64,000 nt of DNA. It comes from Paludibacteraceae bacterium. GTDB lineage: Bacteria; Bacteroidota; Bacteroidia; Bacteroidales; Paludibacteraceae. The stretch spans positions 1 to 64,000 of the forward strand of contig JAILMN010000010.1 of the NCBI GenBank assembly GCA_024692565.1, written 5' to 3'. Numbering within the stretch: position 1 is the first letter of the stretch; every line of letters starts with the position of its first letter. Of this stretch, positions 1-10,896 are shown piece after piece. The notes beneath the pieces are model-generated. The model did no database searches, had not been told where the DNA came from, and saw only the letters and a list, made by a program, of their open reading frames with translations. The translations under genes were made by a program, and so were the position numbers.

Positions 1-6
1 AAAAAT

Positions 7-37
7 TTGGTCAATTGAAAAAAAAGCAGTACCTTTG
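7..37 (+). promoter_or_regulatory. Bacteroidota-type promoter upstream of rsmA: TTG-N20-TACCTTTG
   Basis: TTG at 7-9, TACCTTTG at 30-37, A-tract in the spacer; matches the Bacteroidetes -33/-7 (TAnnTTTG) consensus. Confidence 0.8.
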
Positions 38-133
38 TCGCCGCAAACGGCGATTAGTTCTCGTTCACTGAGAATAATTAATCGTATTAAGGAACTAAAT
101 TAACACAATTTATGGACGACTATCACGCGGAGA

Positions 134-916
134 ATGCAACAAGTACATGCCAAGAAATTTCTGGGGCAGCACTTCTTGACGGACCTGAACGTCGCCCGCA
201 AGATTGCTGAGACCATAAGCTCGGGCCGAACGATAGAAATCGGACCGGGTATGGGTGTTCTTACTCAATTTCTTCTTCAAAACCACGACATTAAGCTCAC
301 GGCCATTGAGTTGGACCGCGAGAGTGTTGCGTATCTCAAGGAGTGGTATCCGGAGTTGAATCTGGTAGAAGGAGATTTTCTGAAGTTGGATCTGAATGAG
401 ATTGTGCCGGAAGGAGAATTCAATATCATCGGCAATTATCCGTACAACATCAGCAGCCAGATTTTCTTTAAGGTATTGGAATACAAAGACCGGATACCTG
501 TTTGCTCGGGAATGATTCAGAAGGAAGTAGCGGAACGTTTGGCATCGAAGCCCGGCAAGAAAGCATATGGGATTTTGAGTGTGCTGCTGCAGGCCTATTA
601 TAATATAGAATATCTATTTACAGTAGATGAATATGTATTCAATCCGCCGCCTAAGGTGAAGTCCGCCGTGATACGAATGACGCGCAATAAGCGACGACGG
701 TTGGAGTGCGACGAGGCGTTGTTTAAGACCATTGTGAAAACGGCTTTTAACCAACGACGAAAACAGATGAGGAATTCACTGAAGAGTTTAATGAATGAAC
801 GAATTAATGAATTAATGAATGAACGACTCGAATGGTTCCTCACCCGAAGACCGGAACAATTATCCGTAGAAGAATTTATTGAATTAACCCTTTTAATTGA
901 AAAACAACATGTCTGA
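134..916 (+). CDS. rsmA: 16S rRNA (adenine(1518)-N(6)/adenine(1519)-N(6))-dimethyltransferase
   Basis: KKFLGQHFLTD, EIGPGMGVLT and NYPYNISSQI motifs of the KsgA/RsmA family. Confidence 0.97.
   Translation: MQQVHAKKFLGQHFLTDLNVARKIAETISSGRTIEIGPGMGVLTQFLLQNHDIKLTAIELDRESVAYLKEWYPELNLVEGDFLKLDLNEIVPEGEFNIIGNYPYNISSQIFFKVLEYKDRIPVCSGMIQKEVAERLASKPGKKAYGILSVLLQAYYNIEYLFTVDEYVFNPPPKVKSAVIRMTRNKRRRLECDEALFKTIVKTAFNQRRKQMRNSLKSLMNERINELMNERLEWFLTRRPEQLSVEEFIELTLLIEKQHV
788..826 (+). repeat. 24-bp-period direct repeat inside rsmA (TTAATGAATGAACGA at 788-802 and 812-826)
   Basis: Two exact 15-bp copies; encodes LMNERINE/LMNERLEW. Confidence 0.85.
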
Positions 917-1859
917 AATCAAAATATTTTACAAAGATAAGGAGAAAATCAAAGTAGCACGTACCATCTCCGCACTAAAAGAACTCGACAAGAAAGATAT
1001 CATCTGGATTGATCTGCTCGACGTGAGCGACAAGACCGAGGATACGCTTGAGGGTTTCCTCAAAATCGATATCCAGGAAGATGAGGAAATGGAAGAGATC
1101 GAGTTCTCCAGCCGTTATATTCAAACGGACGATTCGATTGTGGCAAACTCTAACTTCTTGAAATCCAACTTTGAGACGGAGCCGGTTAACTTTATTTTGA
1201 AAAACTCCATTCTGGTGTCTATTCGCGATAATGAGTTGGACACGTTTAACGAGACATTCAAGAAACTATTCGTCAACACGCGCAATTTCCCGACGGGATA
1301 TCACGTGTTGGTAGCGCTTTTCGAAACGCGAGTAGAAAAGGATGCCGACTTGATTGAGGATACGACGGATTTGATTACCGCACTCTCCCAACAGATCAAC
1401 GCGGAATCAGATCACGTAGATGAAGATTTGCTGGTACAAATCAAGGACTTGCAAGAAAAAGTGACCATCATCCGTCAGAATATCATGGATAAACAACGCG
1501 TGATCAGTAACTTCCTAAAGTGCGATTTCTTCCCGGAGGAACTCAATCCGCGTTTGACGATGATTATCAAGGATATCAACTCGCTTTTTGACTACACGCG
1601 TTTCGGTTTTGACCGTCTGGACTACCTGCAGGATACGTTTCTCGGTTTGGTAAACATCGAGCAGAACCGAATCATTAAGATATTCACGGTCATCAATATC
1701 ATCTTCCTGCCGCCTACGCTGATCGGTAGTTTGTACGGAATGAATTTCGATTTTATGCCGGAACTTCATTGGCAGTACGGCTACGCTTTTGCGGTGGGTC
1801 TGATGGTGATGTCGGTAGTAGTTATCTTGCTGATTTTCAGGCTGAAAAAATGGTTATAA
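909..1859 (+). CDS. corA: CorA-family magnesium/cobalt transporter
   Basis: C-terminal two TM segments with YGMNFDFMPE; ATG at 909 preferred over the TTG at 897. Confidence 0.93.
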   Translation: MSEIKIFYKDKEKIKVARTISALKELDKKDIIWIDLLDVSDKTEDTLEGFLKIDIQEDEEMEEIEFSSRYIQTDDSIVANSNFLKSNFETEPVNFILKNSILVSIRDNELDTFNETFKKLFVNTRNFPTGYHVLVALFETRVEKDADLIEDTTDLITALSQQINAESDHVDEDLLVQIKDLQEKVTIIRQNIMDKQRVISNFLKCDFFPEELNPRLTMIIKDINSLFDYTRFGFDRLDYLQDTFLGLVNIEQNRIIKIFTVINIIFLPPTLIGSLYGMNFDFMPELHWQYGYAFAVGLMVMSVVVILLIFRLKKWL

Positions 1860-2052
1860 ACATATTATCAACACCTGCTTTGTTACACATTTTATAACTT
1901 GTTCCACATTGCAATTATAAAATCATTTGACTTTTATTTATCATCCGAAAATCGCTGTAATTTTTAATAAATCAGTAAGTTAAATAAGTTATCTACATTA
2001 TCAACATTTTATAATATTTATAGGTTATAAAAAGAAAAAATATATTTATAAA
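1860..2052. promoter_or_regulatory. AT-rich intergenic region with a cluster of DnaA-box-like 9-mers
   Basis: TTATCAACA 1865-1873, TGTTACACA 1881-1889, TGTTCCACA 1900-1908, TTATCTACA 1989-1997, TTATCAACA 1998-2006; each 8/9 to TTWTNCACA and on the same strand. Confidence 0.4.
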
Positions 2053-2976
2053 ATGAAAGAGAAAATACGCCAGCTGTGTAAAGAAAAAAATGCGGTAATT
2101 TTTGCGCATTACTATACTCGTCCGGAGATACAGGAGATAGCTGATTTTATCGGCGATTCGTTGGCGCTTGCTCAACAGGCTACGCGCGTACAGGCGAATA
2201 TATTAGTAATGTGCGGCGTGCATTTTATGGGAGAGACGATGAAGATCCTTTGTCCGGATAAGAAAGTGCTTATTCCCGATATGGCAGCCGGTTGTTCTCT
2301 TGCCGATAGTTGTAAAGCGGAAGATTTGGCGGTTTTCAAAGCGCAACATCCCGATCATATGGTGGTCAGTTATGTGAATACCAGCGCGGATGTAAAAGCA
2401 CTTACAGATGTGGTGGTTACTTCGTCCAACGCCAAGAAAATTATAGATCAGTTGCCTCAAGACGCAAAGATTATTTTCGGACCGGATTATAATCTCGGAT
2501 CGTATATAAACAGCGTCACGGGACGTAATATGCTGCTTTGGAACGGCGCTTGCCATGTGCACAGTCGTTTCAGTTTAGAGGCGCTGCTGCAACTCAAAAA
2601 AGAAAATCCGGGTGTAGAAGTGCTGGCTCATCCGGAATGCAAGGCACCGATTTTGGCTCAGAGCGACGTAATTGGTTCCACTAAGGCATTGCTTGAGCAC
2701 ACTATCAAATCGCCCGCCAAACGCTTTATAATAGCCACAGAAAGCGGTATTTTATTTGAGATGCAGCGTGCCTGTCCGGATAAAGAGTTTATTCCTGTTC
2801 CGCCGGAGATGACGGAAGGCGTAGGTTGTAGTTGCAACGAGTGCGAGTATATGCGAATGAATACGCTGGAGAAAGTGTATGCTTGTCTGCTGAACGAGTC
2901 ACCGGAGATGCAGGTACCAAAAGAGACAGCCGAAAAGGCTATCTCTTCTATTCAACGAATGCTCGAAATGAGCTAA
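2053..2976 (+). CDS. nadA: quinolinate synthase NadA
   Basis: AHYYTRPEIQEIADFIGDSL, CGVHFMGETMKIL, GCSCNECEYM. Confidence 0.97.
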   Translation: MKEKIRQLCKEKNAVIFAHYYTRPEIQEIADFIGDSLALAQQATRVQANILVMCGVHFMGETMKILCPDKKVLIPDMAAGCSLADSCKAEDLAVFKAQHPDHMVVSYVNTSADVKALTDVVVTSSNAKKIIDQLPQDAKIIFGPDYNLGSYINSVTGRNMLLWNGACHVHSRFSLEALLQLKKENPGVEVLAHPECKAPILAQSDVIGSTKALLEHTIKSPAKRFIIATESGILFEMQRACPDKEFIPVPPEMTEGVGCSCNECEYMRMNTLEKVYACLLNESPEMQVPKETAEKAISSIQRMLEMS

Positions 2977-3408
2977 TTATTCCTTTTTGTTGAAGAGTAT
3001 AAATTTCCGCGCAAAGAAATTCCAGAAGAAGACGATTGCTGTGGAAATAAGTTTGGAAATCATGTAGTGCAGATGAATCAAATCTGTGCCGATATACATG
3101 ATTAGTTCGTTAAGTCCTAATCCGATTACTCCGATAAAGGCAAAGAACAAAAATTCCTGCCAAATTTGCATTTTGCCGCTGTGTTGAAAAACCCAACTGA
3201 TGCTGATTAAGTAATTGGTAATCAGGCCTAAAAGAAAAGCAACTGCGGCAGACCACAGGTACGGAACGCCGGCATAATGGGTTAAACCGAAGAGTGTTCC
3301 ATAGTCCACTAAAAAGGCTATTCCGCCTACAAATCCATAACGAAACAGCTGCAAAAACCAGTTGTTAGTGGGCGCTACAAAGAGCGTATTTAACCATTTT
3401 TTTATCAT
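2977..3408 (-). CDS. GtrA family membrane protein
   Basis: About 140 aa, four TM segments, FVGGIAFLVDYGTLFGLT motif typical of GtrA. Confidence 0.9.
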   Translation of the reverse strand: MIKKWLNTLFVAPTNNWFLQLFRYGFVGGIAFLVDYGTLFGLTHYAGVPYLWSAAVAFLLGLITNYLISISWVFQHSGKMQIWQEFLFFAFIGVIGLGLNELIMYIGTDLIHLHYMISKLISTAIVFFWNFFARKFILFNKKE

Positions 3409-4982
3409 TCAGCCAATTCTATTTCTGCGCGTTCTCTATCAAAAACGAGCATATATTGATGTGTATTATCATAGTGCAAAACCGCTTGCGGGAAATACTG
3501 TGGATACTGCTGAATAGCCGGATAGAGATAGAGATACGTAGAGCTGTAACCCAGATTATCCAACAGCACAAAGTCCACTTTTTTCTCCACCAAATCGAGG
3601 ATCAGTTCTTTAGCGTCTTTGGTATATTTGTAGTTAACGCCCGGCAGTTGGCTATTTAACCAGAACATCTGCGGTTTGCGGCTACAAACGACACTTCCTT
3701 TCGGTGCGCTTTTCTTCATCTGCTTACCCATACTGAAAAATTGGGTATATTGGATGGGATATTTCTGTTTGGAAAGCTCAATTTCGCTCTTCAAACCCTC
3801 TTTGGACGGGATGAAAAGAAGGCATAAGATGAGCGCACAGCCGGTGAAAAGATACTTGCTGTGTTTAATCAGTATCCATTCTGCAATTTGCCAAATTCCG
3901 CAGAATAAACCTGCAGCCAGAAGCGGTAAAATGGACGTGATATAGCGGTTTCCGCTCGGGGTAGAGAAGATGGAAATAAGACCTAATGTAACAGCCAAAT
4001 AGCCGATCAATCCCCAGCGTAGTTTACCCATCGACCAATATCCGATCAGTATCACCGCCAGCACTAAAGCGCCGATGATATAGATGGAAGCCGAGAACGT
4101 CGGTTCATCGCAATTGACATTCAAATAGGGGAAGATGGTATTGGGTATTGCATTGAAAATCAGCATCTTCAACGTTTCAAAGAATCGATGAATTATTTCC
4201 GGTAAAGTCAAAGTACCGGCGTCCGGTTGCCACGGATTGCTGAGCATAATCGAATCCAAATAACGGTTTCCGTTTAGACCTAACACTTTATTGCGGATCA
4301 TATACGGAAGGCATCCGGCGATAAAGCCTACGACAGTTGTTCCCAAACCAACCCAACGACGTTGCGCCAAGAGTAACAGCCCTACTCCGGCAACCAGAGC
4401 CAGGCCTTGCGTGCGGATGTGATAATTCCAAACGAGCGCGACAATCATTGCCCAGAGCCACGGACTTTTGATATCTGCCCACCATCTTTCGTCTTTGCTT
4501 TCCGCCGACAGATAGCGCGCTAAGGCATAGAAAACGAACGCGGACATGAAGAAGAATGAGGCTTCGCTCATCATCATCGTGGAGAAATGCCACAGGCGCG
4601 GACTGAACAAACCAGCCGCAGCAGCTACCAAACTGATGTCCCACCGCAAGCCTAATTGCAGTAACGTAAAGAAAATCAATAAGATACCGCCTAATACAAA
4701 AATCTCATTCAGCCATTTTTGTGCTTTGACATTGTCCGTCACCATTCGTATAGGCGTCATCAACAAAGGATAGCCGGGAGGAAAATTGGTTGTGGGTTGA
4801 ACGTCAGGCGTCGATAAATCGCAGTAACCATGACCCGTAGCCAATGAGCTGGCATAGATATAATAGCAGAAATTATCGCCGTTCAAGTCCGGTTTCGGAT
4901 TGAATGTTTTGGTGGCCAGGATGCCCCAAACGATAGCTAATACGGCGCAACAAACGCCGATAATGGTTTTATTTGCTTTCAT
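3405..4982 (-). CDS. GT-C fold (GT39/ArnT-like) membrane glycosyltransferase
   Basis: Multi-TM protein with early acidic residues, [11 protein letters not shown] and long C-terminal domain; start at 4982 preferred over 5006. Confidence 0.7.
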   Translation of the reverse strand: MKANKTIIGVCCAVLAIVWGILATKTFNPKPDLNGDNFCYYIYASSLATGHGYCDLSTPDVQPTTNFPPGYPLLMTPIRMVTDNVKAQKWLNEIFVLGGILLIFFTLLQLGLRWDISLVAAAAGLFSPRLWHFSTMMMSEASFFFMSAFVFYALARYLSAESKDERWWADIKSPWLWAMIVALVWNYHIRTQGLALVAGVGLLLLAQRRWVGLGTTVVGFIAGCLPYMIRNKVLGLNGNRYLDSIMLSNPWQPDAGTLTLPEIIHRFFETLKMLIFNAIPNTIFPYLNVNCDEPTFSASIYIIGALVLAVILIGYWSMGKLRWGLIGYLAVTLGLISIFSTPSGNRYITSILPLLAAGLFCGIWQIAEWILIKHSKYLFTGCALILCLLFIPSKEGLKSEIELSKQKYPIQYTQFFSMGKQMKKSAPKGSVVCSRKPQMFWLNSQLPGVNYKYTKDAKELILDLVEKKVDFVLLDNLGYSSTYLYLYPAIQQYPQYFPQAVLHYDNTHQYMLVFDRERAEIELAE

Positions 4983-6546
4983 GATACTCCGTTTCTGTAT
5001 TGACATTCCAAATTGATTCTTTATTCTCTATGTTTCCGCTCTTGATGCTTGCAACCGTTTCGAAAGCGGTCATCATCGAGTGGTCCATGTTGTTATAGCG
5101 ATGTTGGCCGTTTCGACCGAGGCAGAACAAGTTAGGTATAGTATCCAGGAACCGGCGCACGGTATCCAACTGATAATAACTTCCGTAGTATGCCGGATAA
5201 GCCTTCTGTATCTTCACGTGGCAGGCATCGAGCACATTCTCTTCATCGATGATATCGATCTTCGCCAACTCGCATTTTGCCATCTTGATGAAGTCCTTGG
5301 ACGACATATTCCACAGCGCGTCGCCTTCCGTGCAGAAGTACTCCAGACCGATCCACATCGTGTGCTCGTAGTCTTTGACGAGATACGGCGACCAGTTGTT
5401 GAAGATCTGCAAACGACCGATTTTCACGTCGCGCTCTTGGATGTATATCCAAGTATCCGGCACACGCTCGGCGTATGTACGCAGTTTCGTCTCGTTTTTA
5501 ATCTTCATTTTATCGACGAGCAAACCTACGGTAATAAAATCGCGATACGGCAATTCGGCAGCTACTTGTTGCACTTCTTTCGGCACATTCACTCCTTGTA
5601 TTGCCGGCACTAAATCTTTGATCGGCATCGTGCTCAGGAAATAATCGCACGGCAGTTCTTCTTGTTTGCCATCAGCGGTCGTGAGCACAACGGTTTGGAC
5701 CTTTCCTTTTTCGATTTTTATGCCTGTTACAGCCGTTTCCATCCTTATCTCACCGCCCATCTGCTCGATATCTTTGGCTACGAGTTCCCATAACTGACCG
5801 GGACCATATTTTGGATAGATGAACTGCTCGATGAGCGAGGTCTCCACTTCGGCGCTGTCTTTGCTTCCGAAATTCTTACGCCACATATCTTTGAGTACCG
5901 CGATGATCGACAGTCCTTTGACGCGTTGACTACCCCAATCGGCGCCTAATTGCGAAGGATGAACACCCCATACTTTGGTCGTGTAGTCCTCAAAAAACAT
6001 CTCGTACAGCGGGCGTCCGAAGCGATTGATATAGAAATTCTCAAGCGAGGTCTCCGGCAGTTTGTGCACGCACGCACACAGGTATCCGAAACCTGCGCGC
6101 ATCATCCGTGCGAAGCCCATATTGAGGAAAGTTTCCTTTTTCATGGAAATCGGATAATCGAAGAACTTACGCAAGAAGAAGATACGGCTCACGCGTCGGC
6201 GAAGCAGCATCGTGCGGTCTTCTTTCTCCGGATTCGGACCTTTTTTTGCGAACTCTTTTTCTGTCTCGTTCAGCAAAATATCATCTTTCGACGGCTTGGC
6301 CTGCAGCGGCATTACCTGTTGCCACCAGTTCATGACCTGATTGCTTTTCGAGAAGAATCGGTGACCACCGATATCCATCCTATTTCCGTGATACTGAACG
6401 GTTTGCGAGATACCGCCGATAGCGTTTGTCTTCTCACAAACGATCGGTTTGATGTCCGTTTGTTTAAGCAATTCATAAGCCGCTGTCAGACCCGCAGGAC
6501 CTGCACCGGCGATGATGGCAATTCTCTGTGTTGTACTTTTTTTCAT
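4969..6546 (-). CDS. NAD(P)/FAD-dependent oxidoreductase (UDP-galactopyranose mutase/amine-oxidase-like)
   Basis: N-terminal [13 protein letters not shown] dinucleotide-binding motif, [24 protein letters not shown]. Confidence 0.85.
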   Translation of the reverse strand: MKKSTTQRIAIIAGAGPAGLTAAYELLKQTDIKPIVCEKTNAIGGISQTVQYHGNRMDIGGHRFFSKSNQVMNWWQQVMPLQAKPSKDDILLNETEKEFAKKGPNPEKEDRTMLLRRRVSRIFFLRKFFDYPISMKKETFLNMGFARMMRAGFGYLCACVHKLPETSLENFYINRFGRPLYEMFFEDYTTKVWGVHPSQLGADWGSQRVKGLSIIAVLKDMWRKNFGSKDSAEVETSLIEQFIYPKYGPGQLWELVAKDIEQMGGEIRMETAVTGIKIEKGKVQTVVLTTADGKQEELPCDYFLSTMPIKDLVPAIQGVNVPKEVQQVAAELPYRDFITVGLLVDKMKIKNETKLRTYAERVPDTWIYIQERDVKIGRLQIFNNWSPYLVKDYEHTMWIGLEYFCTEGDALWNMSSKDFIKMAKCELAKIDIIDEENVLDACHVKIQKAYPAYYGSYYQLDTVRRFLDTIPNLFCLGRNGQHRYNNMDHSMMTAFETVASIKSGNIENKESIWNVNTETEYHESK

Positions 6547-6552
6547 ATGTTG

Positions 6553-7773
6553 TTAGAATAATTTTAGCTGTTTGTCTTGGAAAATCTGATACCCTACTTC
6601 GCAGTTGATACACTCGTGGTGTTGGCAGTAGTTTTGATACAGATGCAGCAGCGCTTGGGTATCTGCCGCATTGTGTATCTCTTGACCCAACACGCGCCAT
6701 TGGCGAATGGTGGTATTGTTCTCCGCAGGGATCTTCTCCATGAGCATCATCGCCGCTTCTGCTTGCGCGGTATGGTTCCTATGCAGCGCATAAGCATATT
6801 TGTAAGGAATAACAGTATTGATCAGCAGAATATCGATACTGCTGCTACCCATATTCTCTACTGCAAAAAGTGCGCGCAGATCCTTTAAGTCATTGGTATC
6901 CAGTATCTTACTGAGCAAATTCTCGGATTGATACATCAGTTGTGCGAATTGGTGAATACGCAATTCCGGACTATTCTGCGGACGCATTCGGGCATGTTTC
7001 CAAACACTTCCGTCCATAGGCATCAAACCGAACTTAGCCCGCAGAAAATCATACTCTTTCTGCAGTTCCAGTTCTTGTATCAAACCTGCCTGACCCATCA
7101 AAAGTGCGGTTAACTGAAACAAGTTATTGCGATGTTTCTGCAAATACGAAAGCGGCGTATTGATGGCCAATTGCTCGAAAGGCAGGCTATTAGTGTGGAA
7201 ACCGAAATTGCGCGCAAGTGATATATAGAGCGCGTGCTCCCAACTGCCTTTGGTGATTTCAAGAAGTCGCGTGATAGAGCTGCGTTTGCACTCCAATCGT
7301 TTACGCAGAAGCGTTTTGCGCCATCCTTCGGTCAATAATCCCGGGTCATGAACCAACTGTTCCGCGCAGCCTATTCGCGCCACGGCAGAATCCATCTGTT
7401 GTGCCGATTGGAACAGCGCACTCAAGTAATCCTTGTCTGACGGATACTGCAACTCACATTGCGGAATCAAGTCCCCGCGCGAGTTATAAATGGGTTTTTC
7501 TGCCGTGCGAACCACATGCAGAATGACGTTGTCGTACGCCTTATCCAAATGATGACGATGCTTGATCCAATCGGACGAACATACATGAATCTCAATATTG
7601 CCCACCCATTCGCGGTTGCCAATCTTCACATGTGCATGGCTATAATCCGGTCCGGCATCCCGATTATGTTCGCCCACAGACAGAATCTCAACCGGTTGTC
7701 CGTCGGTTGTATGCTGTGCAAAACCTGCCCATAGGCAATGTTCCCAGATGTAATGTAAAACTATTTCAGGCAT
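6553..7773 (-). CDS. DUF2851 family protein
   Basis: HYIWEHCLW start, GPDYSHAHVKIGNREWVGNIEIHVCSSDW. Confidence 0.88.
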   Translation of the reverse strand: MPEIVLHYIWEHCLWAGFAQHTTDGQPVEILSVGEHNRDAGPDYSHAHVKIGNREWVGNIEIHVCSSDWIKHRHHLDKAYDNVILHVVRTAEKPIYNSRGDLIPQCELQYPSDKDYLSALFQSAQQMDSAVARIGCAEQLVHDPGLLTEGWRKTLLRKRLECKRSSITRLLEITKGSWEHALYISLARNFGFHTNSLPFEQLAINTPLSYLQKHRNNLFQLTALLMGQAGLIQELELQKEYDFLRAKFGLMPMDGSVWKHARMRPQNSPELRIHQFAQLMYQSENLLSKILDTNDLKDLRALFAVENMGSSSIDILLINTVIPYKYAYALHRNHTAQAEAAMMLMEKIPAENNTTIRQWRVLGQEIHNAADTQALLHLYQNYCQHHECINCEVGYQIFQDKQLKLF

Positions 7774-8660
7774 TTCAAAACGATTGGCAGGTGGTCCGAA
7801 AAACCATTTTGATACGTGTAACCATTGTATGTTCGTTTGGGTTTCAAACCCAAGTATTTCTCATCCGTTTCTTGGATCCATTCGGCATCATAAATCGTCA
7901 CGTCGCCGCTCAGGGCAGGTGAGGTATAGAACTGATCCAAACACGTCCAACGACCTTGATATTTGTGCGTACCTCCCTTTAATTCCAGCATCCTATTCGT
8001 AAGTCCTTTCAAGTCTTCTTTCGGCGCGCTGTTCATATCGCCCATGACGATTATTTTCGCTTGCGGCGTTGCGGCTAACACACTATCCACAGCCCTTTGC
8101 AACACCTCTTTGGCGGCTTTTCGTTTCCATTCACTCTCTGCCGTTCCGCCGCGTTGACTCGGCAGATGACACACGAAGAAATGAATCGTATCGCGTTTGT
8201 CCACTTGTGCGCAGACATAGAGTATATCCCGCGTCACCAAATCCTCCAATCCGCGAGCCTCTAACCCACTAACTCTTATCGCCCTTGTGCCCAACGTATC
8301 GATCCGCGCTTTTTTATACACCAGTGCAACGTCTATACCGCGTTTGTCCGGACTCTCATAATGCACAAAACCATATTCGTTTTTGCGTAATGTATAGCAC
8401 AAGCGTTTCAGGCATTTTGCATTCTCAACTTCCTGTAAACCAACTACATCCACGCCTTCCCATTCGCCGATATTGGTCAACACGCGTGCGATATTCTCCA
8501 CTTTGCGATAGTAGCGCGTATAACTCCAATGCCGCTCACCATCGGCTGTCCATTCGAGATCCTCTTTCGGTTCACCCGCCACGCTGTCGTGCGCCGGATG
8601 AAACAGATTCTCGACGTTATAGTTGACAATAACGATTAGAAGAACACTCAATAGTCGCAT
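7761..8660 (-). CDS. endonuclease/exonuclease/phosphatase family protein
   Basis: NYNVENLF, VVGLQEVEN, GDMNSAP, SDHLPIV motifs. Confidence 0.92.
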   Translation of the reverse strand: MRLLSVLLIVIVNYNVENLFHPAHDSVAGEPKEDLEWTADGERHWSYTRYYRKVENIARVLTNIGEWEGVDVVGLQEVENAKCLKRLCYTLRKNEYGFVHYESPDKRGIDVALVYKKARIDTLGTRAIRVSGLEARGLEDLVTRDILYVCAQVDKRDTIHFFVCHLPSQRGGTAESEWKRKAAKEVLQRAVDSVLAATPQAKIIVMGDMNSAPKEDLKGLTNRMLELKGGTHKYQGRWTCLDQFYTSPALSGDVTIYDAEWIQETDEKYLGLKPKRTYNGYTYQNGFSDHLPIVLKCLK

Positions 8661-9880
8661 TACAAGAGCATCATTTGAGCGCGTTTCAGCGCTGCAATAA
8701 ACCTATCCACATCCTTGCTATCGTTGTACAAACCGAACGATACACGTACTGTTCCGGGAACACCGATAGCGTACATCAGCGGCTCGGCGCAATGTTGCCC
8801 GATACGAACCGCCACACCTTGCTGATCCAGCAACGTACCTATGTCGAACGGATGGATATTCGGTATATTGAAACTAATCACGCCTGCTTTCGGTTGCCCT
8901 GCTCCATACACCGTACAACCCAAATCAACCAACTGTTTTTCGCAATATTCGGTCAACTCCCGCTCATGGTTATCAATCGCCTCTAAACCAATACTTTGCA
9001 TGTATTCGATCGCTTTATGCAAAGCATAACTACCTACGAAATTAGGCGTACCGGCTTCGAATTTATAGGGCAGCGTGTTATACGTCGTCCCGCTCCAGCG
9101 CACATGTTGAATCATCTCGCCTCCTCCTTCGTGTGGCGGTAACTGCTCGAGCCATTCGCGCTTACCATACAGAATTCCGATACCTGTCGGACCGTACATC
9201 TTATGTCCCGAAAAAGCCATAAAATCGCAATCCAGCGCTTGCACATCTACTTTCCTATGCGGCACACTCTGTGCACCATCGATACACACCAGCACTCCTT
9301 TTTCATGTGCCAAACGGATGATCTCTTCGATGGGTTGAATGGTACCCAACACATTGCTCACATGTGCCACGCTGATGAACTTCGTCTTTTCGTTCAGAAG
9401 GCCCTTAAATGCTTCAAGATCCAACGTCAAGTCTTCGCGCAAAGGAATATGCCGCAGCACAGCTTTCTTGCGTTCACACAGCATCTGCCACGGCACGATA
9501 TTCGAGTGGTGTTCCAATTCGCTGACGATGATCTCGTCTCCTTCCGAGATAAACCATTCGCCATTCGCTTTTCGCCATTCGCCTATGGAGAACGCCAGCG
9601 CGTTGATAGCGTCGGTTGTACCTTTGGTGAACACGATCTCTTCCGGCTCACGGGCGTTAATAAATGCCGCAATCTCCTTGCGCGCCTCTTCATGATGTGC
9701 GGTCGCTACCTGACTCAGATGATGCACGCCGCGGTGGATATTGCTGTTCCATTTGCTATACGCTTCTACAATCGCATCCAACACCTGCTGCGGCTTCTGA
9801 CTTGTTGCCGCATTATCCAAGTACACCAACGGCTGACCATGCACCGTTTCTTTCAATATCGGAAAATCTTCTCTATTCAT
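8660..9880 (-). CDS. sufS: SufS-family cysteine desulfurase
   Basis: VYLDNAATSQKP, HRGVHHLS, FSGHKMYGPTGIGILYG, RIGQHCAEP. Confidence 0.96.
   Translation of the reverse strand: MNREDFPILKETVHGQPLVYLDNAATSQKPQQVLDAIVEAYSKWNSNIHRGVHHLSQVATAHHEEARKEIAAFINAREPEEIVFTKGTTDAINALAFSIGEWRKANGEWFISEGDEIIVSELEHHSNIVPWQMLCERKKAVLRHIPLREDLTLDLEAFKGLLNEKTKFISVAHVSNVLGTIQPIEEIIRLAHEKGVLVCIDGAQSVPHRKVDVQALDCDFMAFSGHKMYGPTGIGILYGKREWLEQLPPHEGGGEMIQHVRWSGTTYNTLPYKFEAGTPNFVGSYALHKAIEYMQSIGLEAIDNHERELTEYCEKQLVDLGCTVYGAGQPKAGVISFNIPNIHPFDIGTLLDQQGVAVRIGQHCAEPLMYAIGVPGTVRVSFGLYNDSKDVDRFIAALKRAQMMLL
9554..9581. repeat. Four-unit heptamer array inside sufS: CCATTCG CCATTCG CTTTTCG CCATTCG
   Basis: Read directly; encodes GEWRKANGEW in SufS. 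Confidence 0.85.
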
Positions 9881-10896
9881 GGTTTGTAATAACTTTCTTC
9901 CAGTATCTTCTGCGCGTCCGGTTCTGCCATCAATTCTTGCAGCGTCACGTTTTCGTTATGCTCCATATAACTCTCCGCAATGCGCCAACCGAGCCAGATA
10001 CCCAAACGTCCCGGCGCGTCTTGTGACACTTCCGACGTGAAAGGACCATCGTTCAGATACCCGGTTAACACCAGACTCTCGGTCTTGAAAAGGTCGCGTT
10101 TGTCCATCACCAAATGCCAGATTGCACGTTCGTTTTTCACGCACCACTTCCATTGTTCTTCCGTCCAACCCATCACTTCGTAACCCGGCAGTTCATCGAA
10201 GATCTGTGATGTCAAATACATGACTTTTCCGCGGTAGAGCATCTGGTCTAACAGCCTACTTTTATCGCTCGTATAAGGCAACATCCGGAATAAAAACGCA
10301 CTTATCACATCTACCGGAATACACTCCTTGCGCATCGTCTGCTTCTGGTATTCATACACCACGCGGTTGTAGTATTCATAGTCGCTTCCGAGGTACATGT
10401 CTGCACCTATTCCCACCATTTCGTCACCAAAATAAATCGGCATCTGAAAGCCCGAAATGAACAGGTACATCGCCGGTATTTCTGTCTCCGGCCATAGATA
10501 TTGAATACGCGCAAAAGCTTTGCCCAACGACTTCTCCAAATCGCTCACATCCGCAAAAACAACCTGTTCCCGCTTGTTCGTCTCTTTGAATCCGTACAAG
10601 GTATCGTTCAGAAAAGCGGGCAGCGCCTCTTCTAAATAGGCTGTGTCTTCTGCCGGAACACCCAATATATCTTCCACCCAAAGCGGCATAAACACCGGAT
10701 ATTTGTCATACAGCACTTTCACATCCTGCGCCACACTCGCCGCGTGCACATTCATCAGCGCGTTGTCAAACCGCACAATCTCTACCTGCTGCGGCTCCAA
10801 ATCCTTCGGGAAATACGTCCGGCCGTTGTGACAAGCAGTCAAAAAAAGCGCGCAGCTGAACAATAAAAAAATATGAAATTTGAATTTTGAAATCAT
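9877..10896 (-). CDS. GldB-like gliding-motility lipoprotein
   Basis: Lipobox-like [32 protein letters not shown]. Confidence 0.85.
   Translation of the reverse strand: MISKFKFHIFLLFSCALFLTACHNGRTYFPKDLEPQQVEIVRFDNALMNVHAASVAQDVKVLYDKYPVFMPLWVEDILGVPAEDTAYLEEALPAFLNDTLYGFKETNKREQVVFADVSDLEKSLGKAFARIQYLWPETEIPAMYLFISGFQMPIYFGDEMVGIGADMYLGSDYEYYNRVVYEYQKQTMRKECIPVDVISAFLFRMLPYTSDKSRLLDQMLYRGKVMYLTSQIFDELPGYEVMGWTEEQWKWCVKNERAIWHLVMDKRDLFKTESLVLTGYLNDGPFTSEVSQDAPGRLGIWLGWRIAESYMEHNENVTLQELMAEPDAQKILEESYYKP

Noticed and set aside
4288-4644. Minus-strand ORF of 118 aa in the provided track, and many similar ORFs opposite or inside long genes
   Set aside because: Out-of-frame shadows of well-supported coding sequences with no recognisable family motifs.
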